From Zymomonas sp. (lineage in GTDB: Bacteria; Pseudomonadota; Alphaproteobacteria; Sphingomonadales; Sphingomonadaceae): a DNA stretch of 8,254 nucleotides. Every line of letters starts with the position of its first letter. Position 1 is the first letter of the stretch. Location: positions 1-8,254 of the forward strand of contig JAIYAJ010000199.1 in assembly GCA_027489105.1 (NCBI GenBank), in the 5' to 3' direction. The position numbers and the translations under genes were made by a program. Positions 1 to 5,909 of the stretch are shown piece after piece. The notes beneath the pieces are model-generated. The model was not told the DNA's origin. It did not search any database and saw only the letters and a list, made by a program, of their open reading frames with translations.

Positions 1-41
1 CTGCCGGGCCCACCACGACGAATTTTTGCCGTTGAAATCGT

Positions 42-1127
42 TCAGGTTTTCGCAGCTTTCCCCGCACCGGATTGCGAGGTGCGGGCGGCGGTGTTCCCGT
101 TCCGCCCTCTCAAGAGCGCCGCGGCGCCCTCGGCCGAGAGCTTCTGTCGGTTGGCGTCCTTGACGTAAGTGCGGCTCTCGTCGCTGCCGTCAGCCCAGCC
201 GTAGATCGCGTTCAGCATGGCCTCTGTCGCGCCGCCTTCGGCTGCCAGCGTTGCGCCAGCCTTGCGCAGGCCATGGGCGCGGCCGGGCACGCCGGCGGCG
301 ACGCAGGCGTCACGGAACCAGTTGCCGAAGCTCTCCTTCGTCATTGGCCGGCCATACGCCGTGACGAAGAAGGTCAAGTCGCCGGTGACAGATGCGTCTA
401 TGGAAGCCTGCAGGGGCGGGAGGATCGGGAAGCTCGCAGCCTTGCCGGTCTTCTCGGTCGGCATCCATGCCATGTTGCCGCGAACATGCTGGCGTCCGAA
501 CCGGACGATGTCGCCGCGGCGAAGGCCCGTGTAGAGCAAGAGATCCAGCGCCAGCCGCTCGCGCGTGCCGAGCGGCCATCGCGCCTCGTACTTGGCGACC
601 TCGTCCAGCGTCCAGGTGTGAAAGCCGCGGTGCCCCTTGGGCGGCGGGAATTTTTTCACCGTGGCGGCCGGGTTGATCTCGATGTGCTCGTGCTCGACCG
701 CCCAGGCGAAGAGGGCGCGCACGGTCTTCAGCCAGTTGTTCGCGGCAAAGGGCGTGTCCTTGCGGCGGTCGCGGCCCTCGACGATCGTCTTGCGCGTTAC
801 GGCTGCGAACGGCTTGTCGCCGGCCGTCTCTTCGATGCCCTTCAGGAACTGCTCGCGTTGATATCGGGTGGCCCGCGCCAGAGCCGCCCACTCCCCGCTC
901 GCCATGTAGCGGCGGATCAGCCACTTCATCGTGCCCGGCTTGGCGCTCGCGTTCGCAGCCGGTCGCGGTACGCCAGCGATGGCCGCCCGGTAAGCCTCCC
1001 AGAATTCCGGCGTGTCGAAAGCCTCGCGAATCCGGATGCGCGCCCCTTTGCCGATGCGGACATATTGCACGGCCGTGCCGTGCCGGGTGCGCTCGATCGT
1101 GAGGTGGGGCGGGAGCTTGCGGGGCAT
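42..1127 (-). CDS. int: Tyrosine site-specific integrase (phage integrase)
   Basis: A 361-aa tyrosine recombinase expected to integrate and excise the element by strand exchange between attP and attB. The catalytic set is visible: Arg203 in TGLRRGD, Lys226 or Lys229 in TEKTGK, HGLR at 285-288, Trp311 in the position often held by His, and the nucleophile Tyr321 in RTYVKD. Residues 1-50 (MPRKLPPHL... with GKGARIRI) resemble the arm-binding N-terminus of alphaproteobacterial phage integrases, and about 65-160 form the helical SAM-like core-binding domain. The start at 1127 gives the usual family N-terminus. There is no good Shine-Dalgarno, and the stop of the upstream gene lies only 9 nt away, so translational coupling is likely. 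It is the last gene of the leftward operon, and only 41 nt follow it in the window. The length is normal and no lesion is seen. Confidence 0.95.
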   Translation of the reverse strand: MPRKLPPHLTIERTRHGTAVQYVRIGKGARIRIREAFDTPEFWEAYRAAIAGVPRPAANASAKPGTMKWLIRRYMASGEWAALARATRYQREQFLKGIEETAGDKPFAAVTRKTIVEGRDRRKDTPFAANNWLKTVRALFAWAVEHEHIEINPAATVKKFPPPKGHRGFHTWTLDEVAKYEARWPLGTRERLALDLLLYTGLRRGDIVRFGRQHVRGNMAWMPTEKTGKAASFPILPPLQASIDASVTGDLTFFVTAYGRPMTKESFGNWFRDACVAAGVPGRAHGLRKAGATLAAEGGATEAMLNAIYGWADGSDESRTYVKDANRQKLSAEGAAALLRGRNGNTAARTSQSGAGKAAKT

Positions 1128-1136
1128 GGCAGAGGA

Positions 1137-1322
1137 TCAGAGCACGATCTCGCCGGCCTCTTCAACGGCCCGCTTCTTCTCCCGCGCCTCGTCGCGCTTC
1201 GTCTCGACGGACACGCCATCGGGGCGCACGACGACAGCCGCAATCTCCAGCCCGAGCGACTGCATGGCGCGGATCGTCCGCGTTACGTCGGCTTGGGTGA
1301 CAAGAGCCGGTCGCCTAGGCAT
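1137..1322 (-). CDS. Small conserved phage protein preceding the integrase
   Basis: A 61-aa protein starting MPRRPALVTQAD with a short helix followed by a beta hairpin-like stretch (GLEIAAVVVRPDGVSVET) and a charged Lys/Glu/Arg tail. The ORF is open further upstream to 1391, but the start at 1322 is preferred. It has GAGGTGG just upstream, and the upstream extension is Arg/Trp-rich with no protein character. The start codon overlaps the end of the double-HTH gene by 8 nt, and the stop sits 9 nt before the integrase start, so the three genes are probably translated as a coupled group. Small proteins with this N-terminus are often found next to integrases in alphaproteobacterial prophages (recalled, not searched). 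Position alone makes an excisionase-like or accessory role possible, but no wing or HTH motif is clear. Function unknown. Confidence 0.75.
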   Translation of the reverse strand: MPRRPALVTQADVTRTIRAMQSLGLEIAAVVVRPDGVSVETKRDEAREKKRAVEEAGEIVL

Positions 1323-1683
1323 GGGCCACCTCGTTCCCTGCGGCCAGCGCCTGCTCACGCTCCGAACGGGCGCGCCGCAGTTCGAGGCCATGCATCCGGG
1401 CGATCACCCAGATGGTCTTGCGGTCGATCAGGTACTTCGCGACGATCTCCTTGATTGGCATGCCGGCGGCATAGTCACGGGCGACGTCCGGGAAGCGGTC
1501 CTTGACCTTCCGGCGTCGATTGACGCCGAATTTGGTGGCGAGTCTGCTCACGGTCGCTTGCGCGACGCCATAGGCCTGCGCGATGTCCGCGATCGGTCGG
1601 CCGTCGACATATTCCTGCACGATGGCAAGCTGCCGCGTCATTCGTCGCCGGCGCTCCTCAGCGAGAGACAGATGGTTGGCCAT
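1315..1683 (-). CDS. Double helix-turn-helix DNA-binding protein
   Basis: A 122-aa basic protein with two predicted helix-turn-helix units in tandem. The first spans about residues 29-54 (IADIAQAYGVAQATVSRLA). The second spans about 75-100 (PIKEIVAKYLIDRKTIWVIA). The arrangement resembles the paired HTH of Hin-type resolvases or the N-terminus of IS630/Tc1-like transposases, but there is no catalytic domain, so it is more likely a small regulator or accessory DNA-binding factor. The start at 1683 is chosen over a longer ORF to 1776 because AAGGAG sits at ideal spacing and the extension is Arg/Pro-rich read-through of the neighbour. The coding sequence overlaps the upstream gene by 26 nt and the downstream 61-aa gene by 8 nt. 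Sitting just before int, it could control integration or excision, but nothing in the sequence proves this. Confidence 0.8.
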   Translation of the reverse strand: MANHLSLAEERRRRMTRQLAIVQEYVDGRPIADIAQAYGVAQATVSRLATKFGVNRRRKVKDRFPDVARDYAAGMPIKEIVAKYLIDRKTIWVIARMHGLELRRARSEREQALAAGNEVAHA

Positions 1684-2446
1684 CGGTCTTCTCCTTGAGG
1701 GCGGCGCGGGCACGGATCGCCGCCATGATCTCTTTGATCGTCGTCCAAGGCACGTTGGGCGTGTAGACGCGGTCATCGCCGTTGTGATCGCGGATGGGGA
1801 AGTTGAAGCGGAACTCGCCTATATAGGCTTCCTTGGTGTCGGCGCTCGGCGTCAGAGCCTCCCGCAGCCGCTCAAGCTCCGCAGCCTTGGCGTTGAGGGT
1901 GTCCTGGATGGCGGTGACGGGCTGGGCTTCGATGGCGGAGAGGATGCGCCGTTCGTGATAGTTTTGCGCGGCCTGCTGGGCGGCCTCAGGACTGTCTTTA
2001 TATCCAAAAGCACCCTGTCCAGACGACCATTTCCAGCCGTCCTCGTCGGCGCATCGCACGCAATATGCCGTCGGCACTGTGTGATAATCACCGTTCCAAG
2101 GATCGACGTGCGAGCGATGCCACTCCAGCGGCTTCACCTTCACCGCGACGGGCGCGATCTCCGTCGTCGCAGGAGAGGACGCGAGGGCGGCGGGATCGAT
2201 CCGCGTGATCGTGACGCCGGTCCCGCCCGCGAATGCATCTCGCATAGCTGCGTCCAACGCCTCCCGCACATCCCCGCCCGCAGGCGAGGGAGAGGATGCG
2301 AGGGCGGCGGCCTTAGCCGCAAGCCACGCTGCTTGCGCCTTGCCCTTGCGTCCGTTCGCGCCGCCGCGATCCGCCGGCAGCGCCGCATACTCGTCGTGCA
2401 ACCGGAGCGCCTTCAGCGCCAACGCCTCCCGTGCATCACCGGTCAT
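1658..2446 (-). CDS. Hypothetical phage protein, multi-segment
   Basis: A 262-aa acidic/Ala-rich protein of unknown function. The first 70 or so residues are helical and carry a repeated DxREAL motif (GDAREALAL near residue 3 and GDVREALDA near 58). The phrase AALASSP occurs twice, reflecting a repeated GCGAGGGCGGCGG-type DNA stretch near 2180 and 2298. A central globular part (about 100-170) starts VKVKPLEWHRS and contains YCVRC, DGWKWS and a run of aromatics. Segments beginning KPLEW are common in alphaproteobacterial prophage proteins, as I recall. The C-terminal part is helical and ends in IKEIMAAIRARAALKEK. The ATG at 2446 overlaps the end of the upstream gene by 11 nt; an ORF start at 2473 exists but would lengthen the overlap. 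It may be a fusion of small phage modules. No enzymatic motif is seen. Confidence 0.8.
   Translation of the reverse strand: MTGDAREALALKALRLHDEYAALPADRGGANGRKGKAQAAWLAAKAAALASSPSPAGGDVREALDAAMRDAFAGGTGVTITRIDPAALASSPATTEIAPVAVKVKPLEWHRSHVDPWNGDYHTVPTAYCVRCADEDGWKWSSGQGAFGYKDSPEAAQQAAQNYHERRILSAIEAQPVTAIQDTLNAKAAELERLREALTPSADTKEAYIGEFRFNFPIRDHNGDDRVYTPNVPWTTIKEIMAAIRARAALKEKTDGQPSVSR
1684..1694 (-). promoter_or_regulatory. Leader variant before the double-HTH gene
   Basis: GGAGAAGACCG directly before the ATG at 1683, similar to GGGAGAGACCG at 2628-2638. It decides the start of the double-HTH gene. Confidence 0.55.
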
Positions 2447-2627
2447 CAGTCTCTTCCTTCGCCAACGTTGCAAGGTCAGCCATAATTTTTGGGTTTGCCG
2501 CGATGCACTTCGCTGTAGATCGGTAGCGAGTCCATCTCATCGGAGCGTCGTCATCGATGATTTGGCAAAGTGCCCAGGCAACTCGATCCACTGCACTTGC
2601 GGTCTCTTCTTCAAACGGCGCGTACAT
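2436..2627 (-). CDS. Small hypothetical phage protein (DDDAP-RW-RY type)
   Basis: A 63-aa protein with the pattern VAWALCQIIDDDAP followed by RWTRYRSTAKCIAAN, then a helical tail ending KEETDDR. Short proteins with an aromatic W..Y pair and flanking helices recur in accessory early regions of proteobacterial phages, but I cannot assign a function. The start at 2627 is supported by GGGAGAGACCG directly before the ATG, a version of the leader seen before other genes here. It overlaps the upstream gene by 17 nt and the downstream gene by 11 nt, which makes accidental openness unlikely. Confidence 0.75.
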   Translation of the reverse strand: MYAPFEEETASAVDRVAWALCQIIDDDAPMRWTRYRSTAKCIAANPKIMADLATLAKEETDDR

Positions 2628-3078
2628 CGGTCTCTCCCTTGTGCTTGGCGAGGAAGGCGTCGAGGCGAGCGGACATGAGAGCTTTTTGCTCCGCGCCCTT
2701 CTGCGATTGCGGCTCCCAATAGATCAGCCCGTTGTGCCGCACGTCCGTCAGCAACGTCACCGCCTCCGCAAGGGCGCTGGCGAGGGTGTCGGCGCGGGTG
2801 TTGGCGGCCTTGGCGCGTTTATCCATCTGCCGAAGGCGGCCGGACAGCATGCGCGCAACACTCTCATAGTCGCCGCGCGCAACCGCATTCCCGTACTGCT
2901 CAGGGATACACCAACCGGCCTCTTTCTCCCGCTCCAGTTCCGCGATTCTGACGGCTTGGGCTTCAATGGCTTCACGGACGGCTTGTCTGATAGCCGTTGC
3001 GACATACCCCTTCTCTGCAACCTCGATCAGCTCGCAGAAGCGCTCATCGGTCAGTACGCTTGCCAGATCATCCTTCAC
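2611..3078 (-). CDS. Coiled-coil hypothetical phage protein, GTG start
   Basis: A 155-aa, mostly helical protein of unknown function. Heptad-like stretches run through AVREAIEAQAVRIAELEREKEAG (about residues 32-54) and RLRQMDKRAKAANTRADTLASALAEAV (about 80-106), suggesting two coiled coils separated by a short segment with WCIPEQYGNAVARGDYESVARML. The open frame extends to an ATG at 3258, but the first 60 codons are Arg/Ser/Thr/Pro-rich and overlap the nuclease gene. A GTG at 3078 has a perfect AGGAGG six nucleotides upstream, so it is chosen. The GTG overlaps the end of the nuclease gene by 11 nt, as expected for coupling. The C-terminus (KHKGETDVRAV) is charged. It could be a structural or scaffold-like early protein, but no family is recognised. 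Confidence 0.8.
   Translation of the reverse strand: MKDDLASVLTDERFCELIEVAEKGYVATAIRQAVREAIEAQAVRIAELEREKEAGWCIPEQYGNAVARGDYESVARMLSGRLRQMDKRAKAANTRADTLASALAEAVTLLTDVRHNGLIYWEPQSQKGAEQKALMSARLDAFLAKHKGETDVRAV
2628..2638 (-). promoter_or_regulatory. Leader variant before the 63-aa gene
   Basis: GGGAGAGACCG directly before the ATG at 2627. It lies inside the coding sequence of the preceding gene, so the motif is kept despite a coding constraint. Confidence 0.55.
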
Positions 3079-4030
3079 GGCTTTCCTCCTGTGCGTGCTC
3101 CCGCACGCCGTCGACCCATGTCGAGCCGTCGGCCAATCGGTAGGTGACGGTGCCTGCCGCCTCGTCGGCGTCGACCTGCTCGCCGGCCACGAGCGCCGGC
3201 AGGTAGAGGTGCACCGGGCACCCTTGGCGCTGGGCGTGCTCGCTAAGGTCCACGCCATGACGCGCGCAGCCCCAGCCGCCTTCGGTCAGGGTCGAGGCAA
3301 GGCAGGTGCGGCAATTGCGGCCAGCGCTGCCGCCGTCGTGGCAGATCGCACGCGCCGGGCAGAAGCGGCACTCGTACCAGTCAGGGCTGTCGCTCACGCG
3401 GGGCGGCGCGATCTCCGAAAACGCGATGCGCCGGGCGCGCTCGACCTGGGCGATGGCGAAGGCGGCGTCATACGGGATGCGCTCGACCTCGATGTCCTTG
3501 CTGTCCTGGTTCTCCGCGACGAAAAGCGCCCGGTCGAGGCGAAGGCCGTGCATGTAGAGCTGCACCTGGACGAAGTACTTCGGATCGCTGACCCGCACGC
3601 CCTTGCGGCGCCAGGCATCCCAGCGCTCCCGGTTCATCGTCTTGATCTCGAGCAAGTGCGGTGTCGCGGGCGACTCGGGCACGCCGGTGACGATGCCGTC
3701 GCAGGAGCCTGCCAGCACGCCGTCGATGAGCTCGACGCGCCATTGTCTGCCGGTCGCCGGGTCGATCTCCTGCACCTGCATGCCGGCGCTTTTCAGCATC
3801 TCGACGATGCGGGCCTCGCGGTCGTGGCCGTTGGCGAAGATGCGGCGGATGCGGCCCTTGAACCGCTCCGGCTCGTGCGCCCAGCGGAAGCCGTACCAGA
3901 GCCGCCGGTCGCAGCTCTCGCCCAGGCCGGAGCACCGGAGTACCGGAGATAGATCCTCGGCAGGCATGGCCTCGAGCGCGGCATCGATGGCCAGCGCCGT
4001 GCGAGAGCGAAGGGCGGGGAGGGCGGTCAT
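3068..4030 (-). CDS. PD-(D/E)XK exonuclease with Fe-S-type cysteines and C-terminal zinc-finger-like motif
   Basis: A 320-aa RecB/Cas4-like nuclease, the likely exonuclease of the phage recombination module. The core motifs are GHDRE at 68-72, Asp111 in SCDGIV, EIK at 128-130 and QVQLY at 155-159. Cys40 (SCDRRLWY) together with C221, C224 and C230 (C-x2-C-x5-C) matches the four-cysteine arrangement that ligates a 4Fe-4S cluster in Cas4 and AddB. Beyond this lies a second cluster, C240-x2-C243, C255-x2-H258 and C271-x2-H274, which looks like a zinc-binding finger, followed by a small beta unit (TVTYRLADGSTWVDG). The start at 4030 is preferred over 4066 because GGAGACGAGA precedes it and homologues begin near this point. 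Downstream it couples to a GTG-start gene. Its neighbours, a Sak4-like ATPase and DUF669, support a role in single-strand generation for annealing-type recombination. Confidence 0.9.
   Translation of the reverse strand: MTALPALRSRTALAIDAALEAMPAEDLSPVLRCSGLGESCDRRLWYGFRWAHEPERFKGRIRRIFANGHDREARIVEMLKSAGMQVQEIDPATGRQWRVELIDGVLAGSCDGIVTGVPESPATPHLLEIKTMNRERWDAWRRKGVRVSDPKYFVQVQLYMHGLRLDRALFVAENQDSKDIEVERIPYDAAFAIAQVERARRIAFSEIAPPRVSDSPDWYECRFCPARAICHDGGSAGRNCRTCLASTLTEGGWGCARHGVDLSEHAQRQGCPVHLYLPALVAGEQVDADEAAGTVTYRLADGSTWVDGVREHAQEESREG
3079..3090 (-). promoter_or_regulatory. Strong Shine-Dalgarno deciding a GTG start
   Basis: AGGAGG followed by a 6-nt spacer AAAGCC and GTG. It lies within the end of the exonuclease gene and fixes the start of the 155-aa coiled-coil protein at 3078 rather than the distant ATG at 3258. 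Confidence 0.8.
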
Positions 4031-4040
4031 TCTCGTCTCC
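4031..4040 (-). promoter_or_regulatory. Ribosome-binding leader before the exonuclease (variant of the shared motif)
   Basis: GGAGACGAGA lies immediately before the ATG at 4030. It supplies the Shine-Dalgarno and shares the GGAGACGA core of the leader found before other genes in the window. It decides the start of the exonuclease. Confidence 0.7.
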
Positions 4041-4047
4041 AGGCAAG

Positions 4048-4083
4048 CCGCCGCCGTTCGCCGCAAACGGTTCGCGGCGGCGG
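4048..4083. other. GC-rich intergenic hairpin between DUF669 and exonuclease genes
   Basis: A 9-bp perfect inverted repeat (CCGCCGCCG at 4048-4056 and CGGCGGCGG at 4075-4083) encloses an 18-nt loop that itself contains CCG-CAAA-CGG. It lies in the 79-nt gap between the stop of the DUF669 gene and the exonuclease start. No U-run follows on either strand, so it is not a classical intrinsic terminator. It could stabilise the upstream message, pause polymerase or limit exonuclease translation. Confidence 0.5.
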
Positions 4084-4109
4084 GCTCGTCGATTCAGGGG
4101 CGCGTCAGA

Positions 4110-4652
4110 TCAGCGGGCGGCGCCCGCGCGGTTCATCCATCCGGGCTTGCCGTTGCCGGCGGCGGCCGGCGGCGGGGCCTGACGGGTCGGCGTGTTCCCC
4201 TGGCGCTGGGCCGGCGCGGCGCGTGCGGCAGGGGCCGCCTGCTCGACGCCATCGCGCGGCAGGAACCGCTTGATGACGTTCTTCGGCCCATAGACCTCGT
4301 CGCGCTCCACGGTCACGCGGGCCCGGTACGGGATACCGTGGAGGTCGTTGCTGTCCTCCAGCACGCCGGTATGCCCGATCGCGCGGCACAGGTCCGAGAT
4401 CTCGCGCTGCCCGATCTCCTGCGCCTTCGCGCTGGCGTTCAGGAAGTTGTGCTGCGACCAGATCAAGCGGTTCTCGTAGGGACCGCTGACGATCTGGTGC
4501 GTCAGCTTCAGCAGCTGACCGCTGCCGTTCTTCGTCGGCACGAGATCGCTCTCGATCACCTCCAGATCGTAGATGCCGGCCGGGACCGGCTCGAGGCTCC
4601 CGCGCTCATCCGGCGGGACGTCATCGGGATTGAAGCCACCAAGGTTCGCCAT
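4110..4652 (-). CDS. DUF669 family phage protein, probable SSB-like protein
   Basis: A 180-aa protein matching the DUF669 pattern: MANLGGFNPDDVPPDE, then PVPAGIYDLEVIESDLVPTKNGSGQLLKLTHQIVSG, then NRLIWSQHNFLN with QEIGQREISDLCRAIG, then the strand RARVTVERDEVYG. The N-terminal 135 residues look beta-rich, as in an OB fold. The last 40 are a Pro/Ala/Gln-rich, probably disordered tail ending WMNRAGAAR, which is the layout of single-strand binding proteins, though without an acidic tip. DUF669 proteins are commonly encoded beside Sak4-like ATPases in phages, and Sak4 annealing depends on a cognate SSB (established for Sak4). The SSB role for this protein is inference. The start at 4652 is set by AGGAGAGACGAAC just upstream. 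The next gene upstream ends 26 nt before it. Confidence 0.85.
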   Translation of the reverse strand: MANLGGFNPDDVPPDERGSLEPVPAGIYDLEVIESDLVPTKNGSGQLLKLTHQIVSGPYENRLIWSQHNFLNASAKAQEIGQREISDLCRAIGHTGVLEDSNDLHGIPYRARVTVERDEVYGPKNVIKRFLPRDGVEQAAPAARAAPAQRQGNTPTRQAPPPAAAGNGKPGWMNRAGAAR

Positions 4653-4665
4653 GTTCGTCTCTCCT
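4653..4665 (-). promoter_or_regulatory. Shared leader motif before the DUF669 gene
   Basis: AGGAGAGACGAAC directly precedes the ATG. It is identical over 13 nt to the leader at 5003-5015 and contains the Shine-Dalgarno AGGAG. Identity continues outside the Shine-Dalgarno up to the start codon, which is more than ribosome binding needs. Confidence 0.75.
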
Positions 4666-4678
4666 GTTGCGAAGGGGG

Positions 4679-5002
4679 CTAGATCGAGAAGAAGCGCTCG
4701 ATACGATTGAGGTCGAAGTGAGCCTGGTCTGCCCGGAGGCGGATCGCGCCAGCCTCTCGGGACAGTTCGTCCAGCACGCCCGATGGAGGGGTTGCGATTT
4801 TTGCTTCGGCTCCAGCGGCGTGAGGCACCGGACCCAGAAGCCTATCGGCGAGATTGCTCACGCGCGCGAACAGGTCCCTGGCCGCGCTGAATGCCTCGAA
4901 GGCCTCTTGGACGGTTGCCTCCTTCGGCATCTGCGTTGCCATGTTGCGCCCCAGTTCGGCGTGCAGAGCGCTGCCGACGATGTTGGCATCACCAATTTTC
5001 AT
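4679..5002 (-). CDS. Hypothetical phage protein in the recombination module
   Basis: A 107-aa helical protein with no family that I recognise. The N-terminal part MKIGDANIVGSALHAELGRNMATQMPKEATVQEAFEAFSAARDLFARVSNLADRLLG looks like two or three amphipathic helices. A loop with GPVPHAAGAEAKIATPPSG follows, then a final helix ending NRIERFFSI. A hydrophobic or aromatic C-terminus of this kind often mediates partner contacts. It has the AGGAGAGACGAAC leader and lies between the Sak4-like ATPase (stop 15 nt upstream) and the DUF669 gene (26 nt downstream), both with the same leader. Position suggests it acts with the annealase/SSB pair or was inserted as a separate cassette. Codon use is like its neighbours. 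Confidence 0.8.
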   Translation of the reverse strand: MKIGDANIVGSALHAELGRNMATQMPKEATVQEAFEAFSAARDLFARVSNLADRLLGPVPHAAGAEAKIATPPSGVLDELSREAGAIRLRADQAHFDLNRIERFFSI

Positions 5003-5015
5003 GTTCGTCTCTCCT
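5003..5015 (-). promoter_or_regulatory. Shared leader motif before the 107-aa gene
   Basis: AGGAGAGACGAAC directly precedes the ATG at 5002, identical to the leader of the DUF669 gene. It fills almost the whole gap to the upstream stop (5018-5020), so no space is left for other signals. Confidence 0.75.
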
Positions 5016-5017
5016 GA

Positions 5018-5800
5018 TCACGCGGCCTGGGCGGCGGCGTCGTTTGCGGGCTGGGCGGGGAAGTACTTGGCCAGCTCGGCGTAGCCCTGGCCGGGCCGGA
5101 ACGTGATCTTCGCCGGCATGCCGAAGCGGTTCTTCGCGGTGAAGGCCGGGCGGCCCTCGCAGTAGATGAACCGGGCGGACCCGCCCTCGGCATGAGCGCG
5201 CTTCTTGTTGAAGCCCTGGTCCTCTTCCTTGACGCTCGCCTCCTGTTTCACCAGCAGGATCGCGTCGACCTCGTCCTCGACCAGCTTGCGGCCGCTCTTG
5301 TGGAGCCGCACCTGGTACTGGGAGTAGCTGACGCTCGTCGGGTCATCGAAGCGCTCGACCTCGCTATGCGAGATCAGGACGATGTTCATGCCGCGCTCGA
5401 CGCGCAGGGCGTTCAGGCCGTCCAGAAGGTCGCGCCAGAGGTAGCCGGTGGCGTTGTAGCCCTTGCCGTAGCCGGGCGTCTCGATCGACGCCCAGTTGTT
5501 CTGGCGGCAGACCGCGTCCCACAGGAGCGGCTCCATCTTGTCGAGACTGTCGATGACGAGCGTCTGAAAATCGTGCTCGTCCTGAAACAGGCTCGCAATC
5601 GCCTCCATCACCTCTTCGAACGTGCCGGGCTTGAAGCCCGTCAGTTCGATGCCGGCGGGCGTGCCGTCTTCCGCCTGGATGAAGACCGGCGCGGGAAACT
5701 CGCTGGCCAGCGTCGTCTTGCCCATCCCGGGCGGCCCATAGATCAAGACGCGCGGCGGATGCTCCGCCTTGAGCGTCTTCAGCTTGCTCATGAATGACAT
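5018..5800 (-). CDS. Sak4-like RecA-fold ATPase (phage nucleotide-binding protein, AAA_24 type)
   Basis: A 260-aa P-loop ATPase of the phage Sak4/AAA_24 group, expected to bind single-stranded DNA and promote annealing with an SSB. Walker A is GPPGMGKT at residues 22-29. Walker B is TLVIDSLD with Asp84. ISHSE (sensor-like) follows after the central helices, and the C-terminus carries the family's beta-rich part (RFIYCEGRPAFTAKNRFGMP) and an Ala-rich tail. The length is typical. The first of two close ATGs (5800) is chosen because the shared leader GAGAGACGAAC abuts it, while the second (5791) has no Shine-Dalgarno. With DUF669, a PD-(D/E)XK nuclease and RusA in the same operon it forms a complete phage recombination set. 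The alternative label, a generic AAA ATPase, differs only in name. Confidence 0.9.
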   Translation of the reverse strand: MSFMSKLKTLKAEHPPRVLIYGPPGMGKTTLASEFPAPVFIQAEDGTPAGIELTGFKPGTFEEVMEAIASLFQDEHDFQTLVIDSLDKMEPLLWDAVCRQNNWASIETPGYGKGYNATGYLWRDLLDGLNALRVERGMNIVLISHSEVERFDDPTSVSYSQYQVRLHKSGRKLVEDEVDAILLVKQEASVKEEDQGFNKKRAHAEGGSARFIYCEGRPAFTAKNRFGMPAKITFRPGQGYAELAKYFPAQPANDAAAQAA

Positions 5801-5813
5801 GTTCGTCTCTCGT
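5801..5813 (-). promoter_or_regulatory. Shared leader motif before the Sak4-like gene
   Basis: ACGAGAGACGAAC directly precedes the ATG. It has the same GAGAGACGAAC 3' part as the leaders at 4653 and 5003, but the Shine-Dalgarno end is degraded (ACGAG for AGGAG). The non-ribosomal half is therefore the better conserved part here. Confidence 0.65.
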
Positions 5814-5869
5814 CTCTTGCCTTCGCCGCCCGATGGATGGTCCGCGCGCCGGGGACCGGGAGACGAAGA

Positions 5870-5901
5870 CCGGGTTTTGCGCCGCTTTGCGGCGTCCCCG
5901 G
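5870..5901. other. Nested hairpin between RusA and Sak4-like genes
   Basis: An inner 6-bp stem CGCCGC-TTT-GCGGCG (5880-5894) is enclosed by outer arms CCGGG (5870-5874) and CCCGG (5897-5901). It lies just downstream of the RusA stop in the 109-nt gap before the Sak4-like gene. No U-tract follows on the minus strand, so termination would need Rho or be partial. The rest of the gap shows nothing clear beyond the leader at its end. Confidence 0.4.
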
Positions 5902-5909
5902 CGCTTGTT

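Noticed and set aside
72..1454. Long plus-strand ORF of 460 codons
   Set aside because: It lies antisense to the integrase and the small genes beside it, is Arg/Gly/Ala-rich without domains, and has no ribosome site. It is a GC-rich shadow frame.
1012..1698. Plus-strand ORF of 228 codons
   Set aside because: Covers the antisense of three coupled minus-strand genes with good ribosome sites; no protein family character.
2966..3952. Plus-strand ORF of 328 codons
   Set aside because: Antisense to the nuclease and the coiled-coil gene; long only because of high GC third positions on the other strand.
3068..4030. Cas4 of a CRISPR system
   Set aside because: The motifs are Cas4-like, but there are no cas genes or repeats nearby. 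The Sak4-like and DUF669 neighbours indicate a phage recombination exonuclease.
3603..4682. Long plus-strand ORF of 359 codons
   Set aside because: Antisense to the exonuclease and DUF669 genes, both of which have clear family motifs; its composition is Arg/Ser-rich and it has no motif.
5192..5797. Plus-strand ORF of 201 codons
   Set aside because: Mirror frame of the Sak4-like ATPase gene, which has intact Walker motifs.
5870..5901. Intrinsic terminator after rusA
   Set aside because: The stem is good but no T-run follows on the minus strand, so it is reported only as a hairpin.
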